Positions 1 through 12,210 of a stretch of DNA of 64,000 nucleotides are shown piece by piece. The stretch is taken from positions 1,798,001 through 1,862,000 of the forward strand of contig CM074699.1 of NCBI GenBank assembly GCA_037367355.1, in the 5' to 3' direction. Made by a program: the position numbers and the translations under genes. Source of the DNA: Neoscytalidium dimidiatum. Its lineage: Eukaryota; Ascomycota; Dothideomycetes; Botryosphaeriales; Botryosphaeriaceae. Under the pieces are notes generated by a model that was not told the origin of the DNA, ran no database searches, and saw nothing but the letters and a program-made list of their open reading frames with translations. Position 1 is the stretch's first letter, and each line of letters opens with the position of its first letter.

Positions 1-3000
1 AGCTCATCCTAAAATATCACCGCGGGCTGCGGCTGGTGTGGTGGCGAGTGAGACCCTGGGCCGGCAGCGCGACGGACCCTGCGGGCATGGCGCCGTTCTG
101 GATCGCTGCCCTCTGTGCCTCTGGCCTGCATGGAGCTGCCCGGGCTGCTTCCACAGGCGGCGGCGGCTGCTGCTGCTGCTGCTCCTGCTGCTGCCGCCGG
201 TTCCAGGAGCCCATGCCGCGCGCGCGCGCTGCCGCCGCCCGCCGTGGGCCATCCTGGCGGCGCGTGGGAGCCCACGGAGCCTCAGCGCTGGGTTCGGCTA
301 GAGGGCATGGTGGACACGCCCACTGAGCGCTGAGAGCCCCATCTCGCAGCCGTCGTAATTTTCTACGGCGCCGTGGCCGCGGGTGCGCTCTTGCACAGCG
401 CGCGGGCGCGGCGGGCGCTGCCGGCACGCCTAGGCTGGCCGTAGTCATGAAGTAATGCCGGCGTAGCTCTCCCACCGCACGCCGCGGTGGTTCAGGTCCG
501 ACGCCACACCCAACACGGCCCATCCGCCAGGGAATGCCGGCCGGCAACCAGCCCCAGACGTCAGATGCCCCGAGGAATTAGCTCCTGCCTCTGATGCGCA
601 TGCGCATTCCGCTTTTCCATGTTTCCAGCGCCGCTTGTTTGGCCTCCTCTCGTCCGCGCCCTCGCCCTCGCCCTCGCCCTTGCCCTTGCCCTTGCCCTTG
701 CCCTCCATGTCCGGGCAGCATCAGCAGTAACAGTATCAGCAGCGGCATCAGCAGCAGCGCCCCCGGCCGGCCCGGTGTGCTGCTCTCGTCCGCGCTGGTG
801 CCATCTGCGCTGTTTGCGCCCGCATCTGCTGCCTGCGCCGCAGGGTGTTGATCTCGCCTCGTCCTCGCAAAAATAGCACGCCGCACCGCGAGCGATCGAC
901 GGCTAGACACCCAATGCAGCACCCTCCCGACGATCACACCAAGGCCCCGGCCGTCTGTCTGCCACCGCCAGGCATGGTCTCTGTGGCGAACGCCCGCCGT
1001 GCTGCAGGGGGGCCGCAACACCTGACGACGACTGATTACGCGACACTGCGCGCACGCGGCAGCTGATCTTCGAGCAGCCTCGCGGACCCCGACTCAGGCG
1101 CGTCGCCGGCCTCGTCCGCTGCCGGGAGCCGCACAACTTGGACGGACTCGGCTCCTACGCGAGCGCGCTCCGTGCCGCCCTGCACTTCGCCTTGTGGCGG
1201 CCAAAACACCGGCCCTCCTTTCGACACGTCCCCGTGCTGCCGCTCGCCTTGCCACAGCTTGTTTGTGGGGTTGCTCATGCCCTGCCGCCCCTGCCTTGCC
1301 CGACGGTGGCCCAATTCCGGGCCCCTGCCCTGCGTGGCGTGTGCACTGCCTCATGGTGGTGTTCGGCCGACACGCCCAACGAGCATCACATCCATGCATC
1401 GGACACCAATCCCGGTCCAAAGTGTCTCTCCAGATTCTGCACCCTGCCACCCGTCGCATGTCCCCGGATTCTAGCCTGATACCGCTCCGTTCTTATCTTT
1501 CCTTCTTTTGGTTTCTTTTCCATTTCCTCTTTGGGCCGGTGGCCAAGCCTCGTACGATTTTCAAATTTTCTTCGCCCTAGACTTCTATCATGGCCGTTCG
1601 CCGTGGAAAGCTGCAGTCCCAGGAACGGCGGGGCAATGGCCCGCCAGCTCAACGGCTCTGTGTCCCAGATGTCCAAGCGAGCTGATGGAGAAACGTGCTT
1701 GCAGGGGTCCACCTGTCACATCTAGCCCGCTGAATATCCAACTTGGGATTAACACGCTTTCTCAGATTTCTAGAGCCGTCTTGACTGTTCAGATTCAGCC
1801 CTGAGTGTGTATCCACACATGTGGCTCAGCAGGAAGATGTGCGATTGCCATTGCCTAACCGGGAACTCCAGCGGGCTTGACTTCATCCCTAGATACATGT
1901 CATAGCGGAGTGGATGTGGATAGAGCTCGGCGACTCCGGTCACTGGGCTTCTCTTCGAGCAGGCACTTGCCGGTGTGATTTCTAAGGACTTCTCTACCTG
2001 GGTAGATGGTTAGAATGCTAGAGAATATGGATACTGCCGGTCTGCATTACCACCTTCTTTCCGGAGTTTACTGCGATCGAGCTGGACAGGGGAGAGGTTA
2101 CCTCCGTCCTGTCCGAGTCGGCCCTGTACGGCACAGCTCACAAGCGCTTCCCACCGTCCAGACTGCCGGCTCTCCCGAATGCTCGCCCCTCGCGATTCGT
2201 CATTTTAGTGTGGCAAGGTTTCTTGGTCAGATAAGCCACACTACCCTCCGCAACGGAGGCTTGCTGTCTCATGCATAGAATAGGGGAGCAGGAGAGCTGA
2301 GAATGATAAAGTGACACGTGGATGGTGTACGACCTGGCAACTGCCTTTTCCAAGGGCTAGCGTGGGTTTGAAGTGCTAGGGTCGATATGATTGCTCATTG
2401 GATGATTTATAATGAGACTAATCTTCCTATACTCCGGTGTGCAGTACTCCTCACCGACTTTGATTGAATGGCGCCCATACACTCAGCCGAGATGTCTCAA
2501 CCCCACCCAGAGATACTCACCGCTCTGTGTGAGCAGTGAATCGTCGTTGGGGCGGCATATGCTGAGGTGGATCACGAGGTCCACTGCCTGCTTGGGTCGA
2601 TGCCATGATTCGGCAGAGAGTGGAGCGACAGCTTGGTGAAGTGAGGGGTTAATTGGTTTCCGGTGGCCGTCCTCGTCTGTGCCGTGGATTCCACCCCACG
2701 ACATGAGAGATTTATTTACTGCCGCGACTCGCTGACGGAACTATCCTGACAACTAGGCGGACTCGCTGCACCCAGGCCGAGCCATAAGGATGTGAAGCGA
2801 TCATCCGGGTGTGTTTGCGGTAACTCTTCCGACGCATTCACAACCTAGCGACTGCTCTGGCTCTCGCAGTTGGTTTCGCGCTTCTAAGCCGATGTAGGGC
2901 TCCATAGTATGTGGCATTCTTATTCCCGCTTCCAGTCCTGCGCTTCACCAGTCGATGTCGTTTTGTACATCGACGTCTTAATAAGCTGACGAAGGGAGCG

Positions 3001-3573
3001 ACGCAAGACCGAGCGATCGCTCAGTCCCCGCCCCGCTCTTTTACCGCTGGTAAGAACTTTCTCTTGACGCTTTTATCACTGTGTGCCGAGAATCGCTGAA
3101 CTGCACTCTTGACGAACACTTCCACCATTCATGCCATAGGGAGACACTAAATGATCTGCGTATGCTTTCAGTGAGAGCAAGCGGCATCATCGATGCTCTG
3201 AAGTCTCATGGTCAAACGCTATGAGGCTTCATGGCGAGATGTGGTGGCTAGAACCAGAGGAAACCCGTTCTGCAATGCAGCTGTCTGGAATAGAAGCCTC
3301 AGGATGTCCATTGCTCGTGCCGCACACGACGGCTACAAAAAGTACATTTGGGAGATTGGTAACTGGGGTCTACAGGCGTGCTGCTCAAGAGTGAACGAAT
3401 GGAAGGTTCAAAGCAATACCTACTAATTATGAAGTGATCACGTGATCGCGTGGCTGTCATTTCGCTAAGCCGCGAAGATGTGCCTCCGGACGCGTCGGGG
3501 TTATCGGGGCTGTTGCCTGCATTTGCCGTCGTCCTGTTTCCTTGCCATCTACCGCCCCGGTCGCTCAACTCCC
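1..3573. other. Intergenic region, no supportable gene
   Basis: The first 1.5 kb is very GC-rich and low in complexity, with CTG-type runs near 165-195 and a C-rich hexamer repeat at about 659-705. From about 1.5 to 3.5 kb composition is ordinary and all reading frames are short. None of the short frames shows a recognisable domain, a run of exons joined by good splice sites, or conserved residues. The last part must hold the promoter and leader of the SNF2-RING gene that starts at 3574. Confidence 0.6.
659..705. repeat. Hexanucleotide microsatellite (CCTCGC/CCTTGC)
   Basis: About seven tandem copies of a C-rich hexamer, switching partway from CCTCGC to CCTTGC. No gene is supported here, so it is probably non-coding. 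Confidence 0.85.
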
Positions 3574-6500
3574 ATGGCAGCTCCGCCCAACATTTCGCAG
3601 CAGCAAAAGATGCTCAACGTCGCAACAAAGGTACAGGCCGTGGAAGTCTTGCTTCAGGGTGAGGCGCCATCCACTTCGTCTCGTACTGCTGCTGCGACTT
3701 TTCGGGACTACTGCTGTCCGCCACTCCACGACGACCGGAGCGATTCCGAGGAGCCTCCCAACAAACGTCGGCGCATCGGGTCAGACGCCCCGCAAGCTCC
3801 CGAAGCGGCTGTCCCTACACGTACGGATTATGTTTGTCTGAGTCAGATCAGATTTGAGTTGGTTTGTATTCCGACGTTCGTCGCCGGGCCCGCTTTGCTA
3901 AGCGAATGGTCAGGCATTCAAAGGTCGCGAGCATAACCATAGCGGCTTCGCGAGCATTCCTCATCCAACGTTTGGACTTGGCTTGAAGACTCTAGAGATC
4001 GTCTCTTCTTCTGCTGAAGTGCGCTTGGATCTAACGAGAAAGGACCGTTCTGCAGCACTCCGCGTTTCCTTGGCAGTACAGCAATCCTTTGAACTAATCA
4101 GTGCACACCTGGATTTTATCGCGAGATTCTCCGCTCTTGAATCTTCTTACAGAACGAAGAAATCGTATTCGCGGACATTACACACCCGTGTTACTGTTCT
4201 TCCTGGCGCGCCGTCTGCACTAAACCCCCAACTGGAATTGCAATTGCTATGGGCCACTGGAATAGAAGGCGATGAAGGGACCAAACCTAACAGTGTGTTT
4301 GCTTTACTGGAAAGAGAAATACTTTCCTACTACTTCCCTCCCAGCAGTGCGTCTGACACTGCGTGGAACATCCAGACTTTCTACGAAAGCGTTCACGTGC
4401 CATCAAAGGAATCCACCAAAGCACCTGAAATGCCCAAAAATTTGCTGAATTGCACATTATACCCTTTTCAGCGGCGCTCCGTCCAATGGATGCTACGGCG
4501 CGAAGGTGCCACACTCAGAGAAGGAAATGTCTCTCTACTGAAGGACAATCCTGGTCAATCACAAGATACTCCGCCTTCTTTTGAGCCAGCTTCGGATGCC
4601 AGCGGCTGCCCGCTGTTGGTGAGCCATCTTCGAAGAATGGTTGTTAGGGACCAGTCTGCTCTTTCTGATGATGAGACCGGTGCTCGGCGGGGCATCTTGG
4701 CGGAAGAGATGGGCCTCGGCAAGACAGTGGAGCTCACGGCGCTGATCTCTCTCCACCGGCGAAACATCAAGGAGAAGATCGTGTTTGATCCTTGTGTTGG
4801 GACTGATGTTACAGCCAGCAACGCCACGCTCATCATTACCCCACCCGGGATACTGGAACAGTGGAAGAGAGAGCTCAACATTCACGCCCCGCACCTTCGG
4901 GTTTACCACTACAAGGGATTACCTCCCATAACAGCCTCAAAGAAACAAAAAGAGCCGGATCTAGTCCAGGAGCTGTTAGGTTATGATGTAGTCCTCACCA
5001 CATACAACGTCCTCTCGCGCGAGATTCATTACGCCAATACAGCTCCAAAGCGCGATCTTCGCAAAGCCAAGCAATACGAACCACGGCGTAGTCCGCTTGT
5101 TCAAATATCGTGGTGGAGATGTTGTTTGGACGAAGCACAGATGGTGGAGAGCGGGGTAAGCCAGGCCGCGACGGTAGCCAGGGTTATTCCACGGGTCAAT
5201 GCGTGGGCTGTCTCTGGCACACCAGTCCGAAAGAACATTCAGGATCTTCTCGGACTCCTCATCTTTCTTCGTCTAGAACCATTCTGCAGCTCGAAGTCAT
5301 TGTGGAACCGCTTGGATGAGAAAACTTTCCACGACATCTTCTCCACCATCACGCTGCGGCACACCAAAGACCAAGTACGCGACGAGCTCCGCCTGCCTCC
5401 ACAGAAACGGATTGTCATGCTCGTGCCATTCACACCCATCGAGGAGCAGAATTACAGTCAGCTGGTGCAGCAGCTCTGCGAGGACTGTGGTCTGAGTCCG
5501 GATGGCCTTCCAGTCGAAGACGGGTTTGATTTGGAAGATCCCCGTATCGTGGAGAAAATGCGCGGCTGGTTGACCAGGCTACGTCAAACTTGTCTTCATC
5601 CACAAGTCGGTGGCCGAAATCGACGTGCCCTGGGTCGTGGAAACGCCCCTTTGCGAACGGTTGAGGAGGTGCTCGACGTTATGATTGAGCAGAACGACAC
5701 CCTTGTCCGGGCAGAGGAGCGGGAGCATGTCTTGACTCAGGTTATGCGCGGCCACATATTAGGATTCGCAAAGAATGACCCTGAGCGAAGTCGTAAAGCG
5801 CTGGAGATCTACATCGCTGCCTTGAAACAAGCTGAGATATTTGTCGGAGATGCGCGTCGCGATCTTGCCGAGGAGGATGCACGGCAGAAGGCAGAAGGAA
5901 CCATTCGAACAAGCAGAACGGAACACGATGTGGATCCAGAAATTGAAAGCGATGATGAAGATGACGCGGAAAGCAAGCGATCTGGCCGTATCGCCACCCT
6001 TCGGAAGGCTCTCCGGTCCGCTCTTGAGGTACAACATATTTGTACGTTCTACGTCGCCTCTGCATACTACCAAATAAAAACCAACGAGGATTTGACAAAA
6101 CCTGAATCGGATGAATTTCGGGACTTGGAGCAGCTCGAGACTCGGTTCTACGATAAAGCCAAGGCTATACGAAAAGAACTGCTACATGAGAGTCATTCAA
6201 GGGCCGAGAGGGTCATGGACAGGCTGAAAGATCAAGCGAAGGTGAGAAAATCCTCGCTACACCATTTAAGCGAATCTGTATAGACCGTTACTTACTGTCT
6301 TTCTAGTTGGCGGTTACAGAAATTCCCATGTTCGATGATCATGGTGGCATCGAGAGCCGGAGGGTATTGGAAAAATTGGATCGCTTGACGGAGAATCTGA
6401 ACGACCAAGGGAAAAGGCTTAACGAATGGCGGGAAAGGGCCGTCAAAATCTTGCTGATGCCATTAGTCGATGAGGACGATGAGGAGACTACGGGCGAAGA

Positions 6501-8175
6501 GTATGAGGCTAGTACCAAGGCGCAGGATGAACTGCAGGTCTACATCACAATGCTACGTGCTATCATCGCAGACAGGCATCGATTGTTGACGGGACAGTTA
6601 AATTATTTGGTCGATGAAGAAACGAAGACGGCACAAAGACAAGCTAAGGAAAAGGTTGGGCCTGCACCGGAGCTACTTCTCGAGCTCGCAGCTACTCGTG
6701 ATCGACTAAAGCCTAGGGATGCGGACGGTTCTTTACGGGGTATTATTGCAGAAGCTCGGTCACTTGTCACCTCGCTGCAGTGGTCATCGGAAAACAGAAA
6801 CCAGAGGTCTACTGCAGAACTCCAAATTGCGGAGAAACAGCTCGAGGAAACAGGCAAAGTGTTCAATAGAGAGGCGAAGAAGCTGGCGGAGCTCGAAAGG
6901 GAGCTGGAGACATACCGCACGTGTATGAACCTGCGTGTTGAATACTACAGGCAACTCCAGGTCCTGAGCGACCAGCTTCAACCGTACAAGGAAGAACTCG
7001 ACGAAGAACTCGACCAGGCAGCTTTGCACGCGCAGGAGCAAAAGGAGCGCAAGACATCGGATCGCTTAGCGACTCTGAAGACGAAACAGAGGTTTTTACT
7101 TCACCTCAAGAAAGAGTCGGATGAGCAAGAAGGACCACGTCTTTGCGTGATTTGCCAGAGCGATTTTGATATTGGGGTGCTCACGGTTTGTGGGCATCAA
7201 TACTGCAAGGAATGCTTCACGATCTGGGCGAGGCAGCATCATAGCTGTCCTCTCTGCAAACGACGGCTCAACCTCAACCGAGACTTCCATGAGATCACAT
7301 ACAAACCGAAAGAGTTGCGTGCGCAGGAAGAACACCAGGCGACGCCGTTATCGGACGGACAGTCTTCTCCCGGGTCTGGTAGTTCGTCGATCTACACGGA
7401 GCTGGGCCAGTCGACGATGAACGATATCAAATCAATCGACCTGAACAGCTCATTCGGCACGAAGATTGACACGTTGGCGAGACACCTGCTGTGGATCCGC
7501 CAAAACGACCCAGGATCAAAAAGCGTGGTGTTATCTCAGTACGGGGATTTTCTGAAGGTGCTCGGAGATGCGTTCCGGCAGTTCAAGATCGGGTTCTCCA
7601 ACATTGCAGAGAAGGGAAGTGTCGAGAGGTTCAAACAGGATCCGAGCGTTGAGTGTTTCCTGCTTGATGCCAAGTCGGATGCGTCCGGGCTCAACCTGGT
7701 CAACGCGTCGTACGTGTTTCTGATGGAGCCGCTCATCAACGCGGCAATCGAGCTACAGGCAATTGCGCGGATTCACCGGATAGGACAGCAGAGGCCGACG
7801 ACGGTGTTCATGTACCTGACGGTGGACACGGTAGAAGAGAACATCTACGAGATCAGCGTGCAGCGGCGGCTAGAACACATGGCGGGCCAGATCAAGGGCA
7901 AGTCGGGATCAGGATCGTCGACGCCGGTGCTGCAGGAGAAGGTGCTTGATGCGGCAAATTCGCTTGAGATGCAGCAGGCTCCGATCTCGAAATTGCTGGT
8001 GCAGAAGAAGGGCGGCGGCGAGGTGGTCAGCAAGGAGGACGTGTGGAGCTGTTTGTTTGGGGGCGAGGGACGGCAGCGGCGGGCAAAAGGGGCGGGTGCG
8101 GCGACTTTAGAGACTGAGGTTGAGGTAGGGCGGTTCTTGCGTGCGGAGGCGGCGGAGGGCAGAAGACGGCAGTGA
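3574..8175 (+). CDS. IRC20: SNF2-family ATPase with RING finger, SHPRH/Irc20-like E3 ubiquitin ligase
   Basis: Three exons: 3574-3861, 3914-6241 and 6307-8175, giving 1494 aa. Both introns are phase 0 (52 and 65 nt). The SNF2 ATPase comes first, with a Walker A motif GLGKT around residues 363-367 and a DEAQ box at 502-505. A long charged coiled-coil stretch (about 640-1130) follows. A C3HC4 RING finger (about 1152-1189, first CVIC, last CPLC) is inserted between the helicase lobes. The C-terminal lobe (about 1260-1400) ends with the HRIGQ motif. This order, ATPase then RING then helicase C, is characteristic of human SHPRH and yeast Irc20, nuclear proteins tied to ubiquitin/SUMO signalling and recombination or DNA-damage tolerance. 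The start is chosen because the first exon joins in frame to a FEL-AFKG segment usual for the family. The C-terminal 100 residues are low in complexity. The family is secure; the exact orthologue is inferred. Confidence 0.88.
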
Positions 8176-8440
8176 GGCGGCAGCGTTTCTCGTATTGCGC
8201 GAGTAATTGGGCGACTGTGAGATGAGGATTGGTGATGAGCGAAAACAGATGCGTGACGAGACGAGAGACGGCGAAGAAGCATGTCTCACGCAGATGCCTG
8301 TTGCGGCGAGTCGCGTCGGAACTCGGGCGGGCCGGCAGCGAGGAAAGCTGAGGAGGGCGAGGGGGAAGGGGACCGTGGACGAAGGACGCACGACGGGCTG
8401 TGCCAGGGCCAGGGGGGAAGGGTTCTTCACGAGGGCGAGA

Positions 8441-8476
8441 ACGACAACTACAACGACAACGACAACGACAACGACA
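8441..8476. repeat. Hexanucleotide microsatellite (ACGACA)n
   Basis: About six tandem copies of an ACGACA-type unit, the first ones imperfect, between the SNF2-RING gene and palF. Confidence 0.85.
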
Positions 8477-8843
8477 GCGCGGGCAGCGCAAGGGCGAGGT
8501 CGACGGTCGATGAGCGAGGAGCGTTAGGGCAGGAACGGGAATGCCCGGGCTTTGTTTGCTGGCGCAGGTAGCACGAAAATACATGGTACGTAGAGCTGTG
8601 TGCAACAGCAGCAGACAAGCCGACGCGTGGGCGCAGAGAGTGCGCATTCCGCACCGACCCGTGGGATCGGATGCTTGGCGAAGGCTTGAGTGGTGGTGGC
8701 TGACGAATCACGCAGCCGGCCAGGCCGCGATCGTGGGGCGTCGCACTCTTGTTACGGCCGGCTCTGGGGCCTGACAGTTGACAGCGCCAGGGAGAGAGAC
8801 GGGCGCCGGCGACGCGGCGACGGCTGGCGGGCTGCGCGAGCAC

Positions 8844-8844
<1 letters not shown>

Positions 8845-8874
<30 letters not shown>
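8845..8874. repeat. (GCT)10 microsatellite
   Basis: Ten uninterrupted GCT triplets, non-coding as far as can be seen. A second tract of the same length lies at 9459. Confidence 0.9.
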
Positions 8875-8879
<5 letters not shown>

Positions 8880-9296
8880 CGTGCGACAACGCAGCGGGCC
8901 AGGCGTGGGCGGCGTGACGCAGCCGCGAGCTTCGAGGCTTCGAGGCTTCGAGGGCCTTGTTGGAGGGCAAGCTTTCGAGCACGGCCTAGAGGCAGCCTAG
9001 CTCGCACCAGTGCGCCGCCTCCCCTCTTCGTCCATCACAAGGAGCCAAGTCAGCCCGCACGCTGCCACCCTTGCGCCGCCCCAAACCCTCCCTATATTAT
9101 ACTACACGGCCGCAGCCGCTCACTTCCCCAGCGCCGTCTGCCCCTGCGCTGTTCCACCGCTTCGTCTTGTCCCGCATCTTGGCACCTCAGGCTCAGCGAG
9201 CCAAGAGCACCACGGCTCATTACGTCTGCTGAACGAACATCTGCCCACAAAACCGCTGTGTCTTCTGTACGCGCCCTCCACGCCCCTCCCCACCGT

Positions 9297-9298
<2 letters not shown>

Positions 9299-9327
<29 letters not shown>
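9299..9327. repeat. Hexanucleotide microsatellite (CCGCGC)n
   Basis: About five tandem copies of a CCGCGC unit in the probable palF leader or promoter. Confidence 0.85.
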
Positions 9328-9455
9328 TCTACCCAGCCTGCCCACCGCCCGCTCCGCAGAGCCCGCCGCCGTCCGGTCGCACGCCTGTTGCTGCCATCCT
9401 CCATGCGCCCCCGTCGCGAGCCCGCCACCGCGCGCTGGTAGCTACCGCTGCTGTC

Positions 9456-9458
<3 letters not shown>

Positions 9459-9488
<30 letters not shown>
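9459..9488. repeat. (GCT)10 microsatellite
   Basis: Ten uninterrupted GCT triplets about 230 bp upstream of the palF start codon, probably in its 5' leader. Confidence 0.9.
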
Positions 9489-9721
9489 ACTGCCACTGCC
9501 GCGAGCTGCTGCGTCGTGCTGATGCTGACGTTGCCATGCCACAGGTCGCGTATCCGTCCGTCTCTGCTCGCACGTCGCTGAGACGATCGCCGAAACCGCC
9601 GCGTCGCGCCTCGACGCTGCTCCCCCCCCCCCCTTACGCCGCTCACCAGAGGCTCCCCTCGCCCGCCGCGCTGAATTTCGTCTTGGGCTCCGCCGCATGA
9701 TGTGAGCACCTGGACCCGAGC

Positions 9722-10461
9722 ATGCCTACCAGTACGGCTCGCGCATCCCCAACGTCGTCGCCGTCGCCGTCCCCAGGCCCGGGCAGGTCGCTGCTTTCCC
9801 GCATCAAGTCCCCTTTCGGCTCCAAGGCCCGCAACATCTCCGAGTTCTACATCAAACCCGATGATCCCCACCGCCAATACTCGCCGGGCGACATCGTCAC
9901 CGGCGCCGTCGTCCTCAAGGTCGTCAAGCCCATTCGCGTCACCCACATCGTCCTTTCGCTGCATGGATATGTCCAGGTCTACAAGAATCCGAACTCGCCC
10001 GGTGACGGCTACCGTTCCCACTACTCCGCGATAGCAACCGGCAAGGGTAGCCGTATCGGCGGCTACTTCGGCAATGGCTTCGCATCCTTGTTTGAAGACG
10101 AGGTCGTGCTATGCGGCGAGGGCCGGCTTGGCGAGGGAACATATCAGTTCAACTTTGAATTGGAGTTTCCCAGCAAGGGCCTTCCCAGCAGCATCGATGT
10201 ATGTTCCTTGTCGACCCGCTCCAATCGCGTCTTCCGAAGCTGACCCAAGTCCAGTTCGAGCGAGGCACAATCTCGTACATGTTGACCTCTACCATGACTC
10301 GCCCCACTACCATTATGCCCACCGCAACCTGTGACAGGAAAATATACCTCATCGAAAGCATAGACATCGCTCCATTGATCCGTCCGAAGCCAAGGATTGT
10401 CACTCTGGAGCGAGTATCACGCCGGTCAAGAGCAAAGAGCAAAGTCAGAAAAGGCACGGGC

Positions 10462-10497
<36 letters not shown>

Positions 10498-12210
10498 TCA
10501 GGATCCAATGGAGAGCGATCCAACGGTGAAGGTTCCACTGGCGATCAGTCCAATGGCCACGCTCCTGCTGAGCCCTCACGTAGCAGTCGTGTCTCCGAAC
10601 TTAGCGAGGATGTCGATGCTCCCGGCAGTCCGGCGCCCAGTGACACAAGTTTTGACAGTCATTTTAGCAGCAGCCAGGGAGGTTCTTCCAATGCATCGGG
10701 CCCGCTCTCTTCTGGCAGAGGTACGGAGAATGGCAGACATGCAACTAACAAGACAGTCTACGTGGATAAGAAACCAATTACTGCCACCATTGAACTGCTC
10801 AAAGCTGGATTTTTGCGGGGCGACAACATTCCGCTCAAGATAACTGTCAACCACACCAAGCACGTGCAGAGTTTGCGGGGCATCATCGTCACTCTGTATA
10901 GGCAAGCGCGTGTTGATATGCACCCTGCAATACCAGTGGTGATGAACGCGAAAGGAGAGAAAGTCTTGACGGAAGATTATTATCCCAAATCAAAAACAGG
11001 CCTCGGAGGCCTTTCCCTATCTTCTGCTGGATCCAGCCACGTCTTCCGGAAAGATCTCTCCCAGTCGTTTGCGCCGTTAATCGTCGACCCTCGCACACGC
11101 ACTGCCGAAGTCAAGGCTTCAGTGCGCGTGCCAGACGAAGCTTTTCCTTCGATAACATCTGTTCCCGGAGCCATGATATCTTTCAAGTACTACGTTGAGG
11201 TAGTCGTGGATTTGCAGGGGAAGCTTACCGGTCTTGACAAATACTTTTCGAATTCCGGCATGATGTTGAGTATGCCCGCTTCGTACGGAACTGTACCCCA
11301 ACTCGGCAAAGCAGATGAGGCCAACAACGGTATGTTCTCTGCGTGGGGAGGCCATTTCCTCGACACCGAACCTCTTCGGAGAGATAAGGGCGTTGTGTCC
11401 TGCGTTTTTGAGGTTATCGTTGGTACCAGAGATAGCGACCGGCGGAAAGGAAAGCGAAGAGCAACACCGGACCATGAGCTCAACGCTTCATTCTCGGTCA
11501 ATGGCGATCAGGATGGTCTGAATGACGAGCATTCTCAATACGCGGCGTACGGTCCGCAACTTCCTCTCCCGTCAATAGGATCGGAGCAGCACGGTTACTA
11601 CTACGATCAGCCCCCGTATGAAGGAGAGTACTGCGAAGAAGCACCGCATCCATATGCTCATCCGATGTACCCGGTATCGGACATGACCAACGAGGACGCC
11701 TTACCGGAAAAAGAGCGTTTTCGACGTGCAGAAGCTCGTTTGATGCCTAGTGCCCCTCCCGTGGAAGGTGAATCATCGACAGCGGAGGCTCTTCATACGC
11801 CGTCAGCACCCGTCATTCCGGAAGAAACGCAGCCTGGGATGCTTTACCGTGCAGCATCAACTGCGAACATGTCGGGTCCATCTGCCCCGCCGTTAGATGC
11901 ACTTGGACCTCCTTCACCAAGTGGTTCTGAAGAAACAGCTGCTCCGACTTACGAAGAAGGACAGGGGTCTACGAGCAGACAGAACCAGTCAGCGCCTACG
12001 GACGACAAGCACGAGTTGCAGCGGAGGAGGCTTGAGCAGGATCGAAGTGCTCCTGACGACGTGAGAAATGAGGATGCGGCGGTGGGCAGTAGCACCGCTC
12101 CGGTCATTCCATCAGCCCCTAGCTTTGCGCCGTCGGCACCAGTGCTCTCCGAGGAGGAATACGTCTTCCCTTCGCAACATCCCACGGATTTGCCGAGATA
12201 CGAGCGGTGA
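9722..12210 (+). CDS. palF: pH-response arrestin PalF/Rim8
   Basis: Two exons, 9722-10198 and 10255-12210, giving 810 aa; the 56-nt intron is phase 0 with branch site GCTGAC. The N-terminal arrestin half covers about residues 35-215 and includes the FERGTISY and STMTRPTT segments that mark the PalF/Rim8 family. The C-terminal arrestin half covers about 325-530. A Gly-Thr dipeptide run encoded by a GGCACA-type repeat sits between them near residue 227. PalF binds the plasma-membrane pH sensor PalH and, once ubiquitinated, recruits ESCRT-I to start ambient-pH signalling to PacC. The tail (about 660-805) is Pro/Ser-rich and holds five PSAP tetrapeptides, the type of motif bound by the ESCRT-I subunit Vps23/Tsg101. 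The ATG is the first in frame and is followed by a Ser/Pro-rich leader and the SLLSRIKSPF segment typical of the family. Confidence 0.88.
10453..10499 (+). repeat. Coding GGCACA/GGCACG hexamer repeat in palF
   Basis: About seven and a half copies of a GGCAC(A/G) hexamer, read in frame as alternating Gly and Thr codons. It lies in the linker between the two arrestin folds of PalF, so copy-number changes would keep the frame. Confidence 0.9.

Larger units (their letters stand above)
8176..9721. other. Intergenic region and long palF leader, repeat-rich
   Basis: No gene is supported. The stretch holds a hexamer tract (8441-8476), two (GCT)10 tracts (8845-8874 and 9459-9488), a short TTCGAGGC direct repeat at about 8933-8958 and a CGCGCC-type tract (9299-9327). 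A TATA-like CTATATTATA lies near 9091. The C-rich, T/C-biased DNA just before 9722 fits a 5' untranslated leader of palF. Confidence 0.6.

Noticed and set aside
8027..9698. Several frames of 130-270 codons around the palF leader
   Set aside because: They are composed of translated microsatellites (poly-Cys, poly-Ser, poly-Ala) and are not supported as genes.
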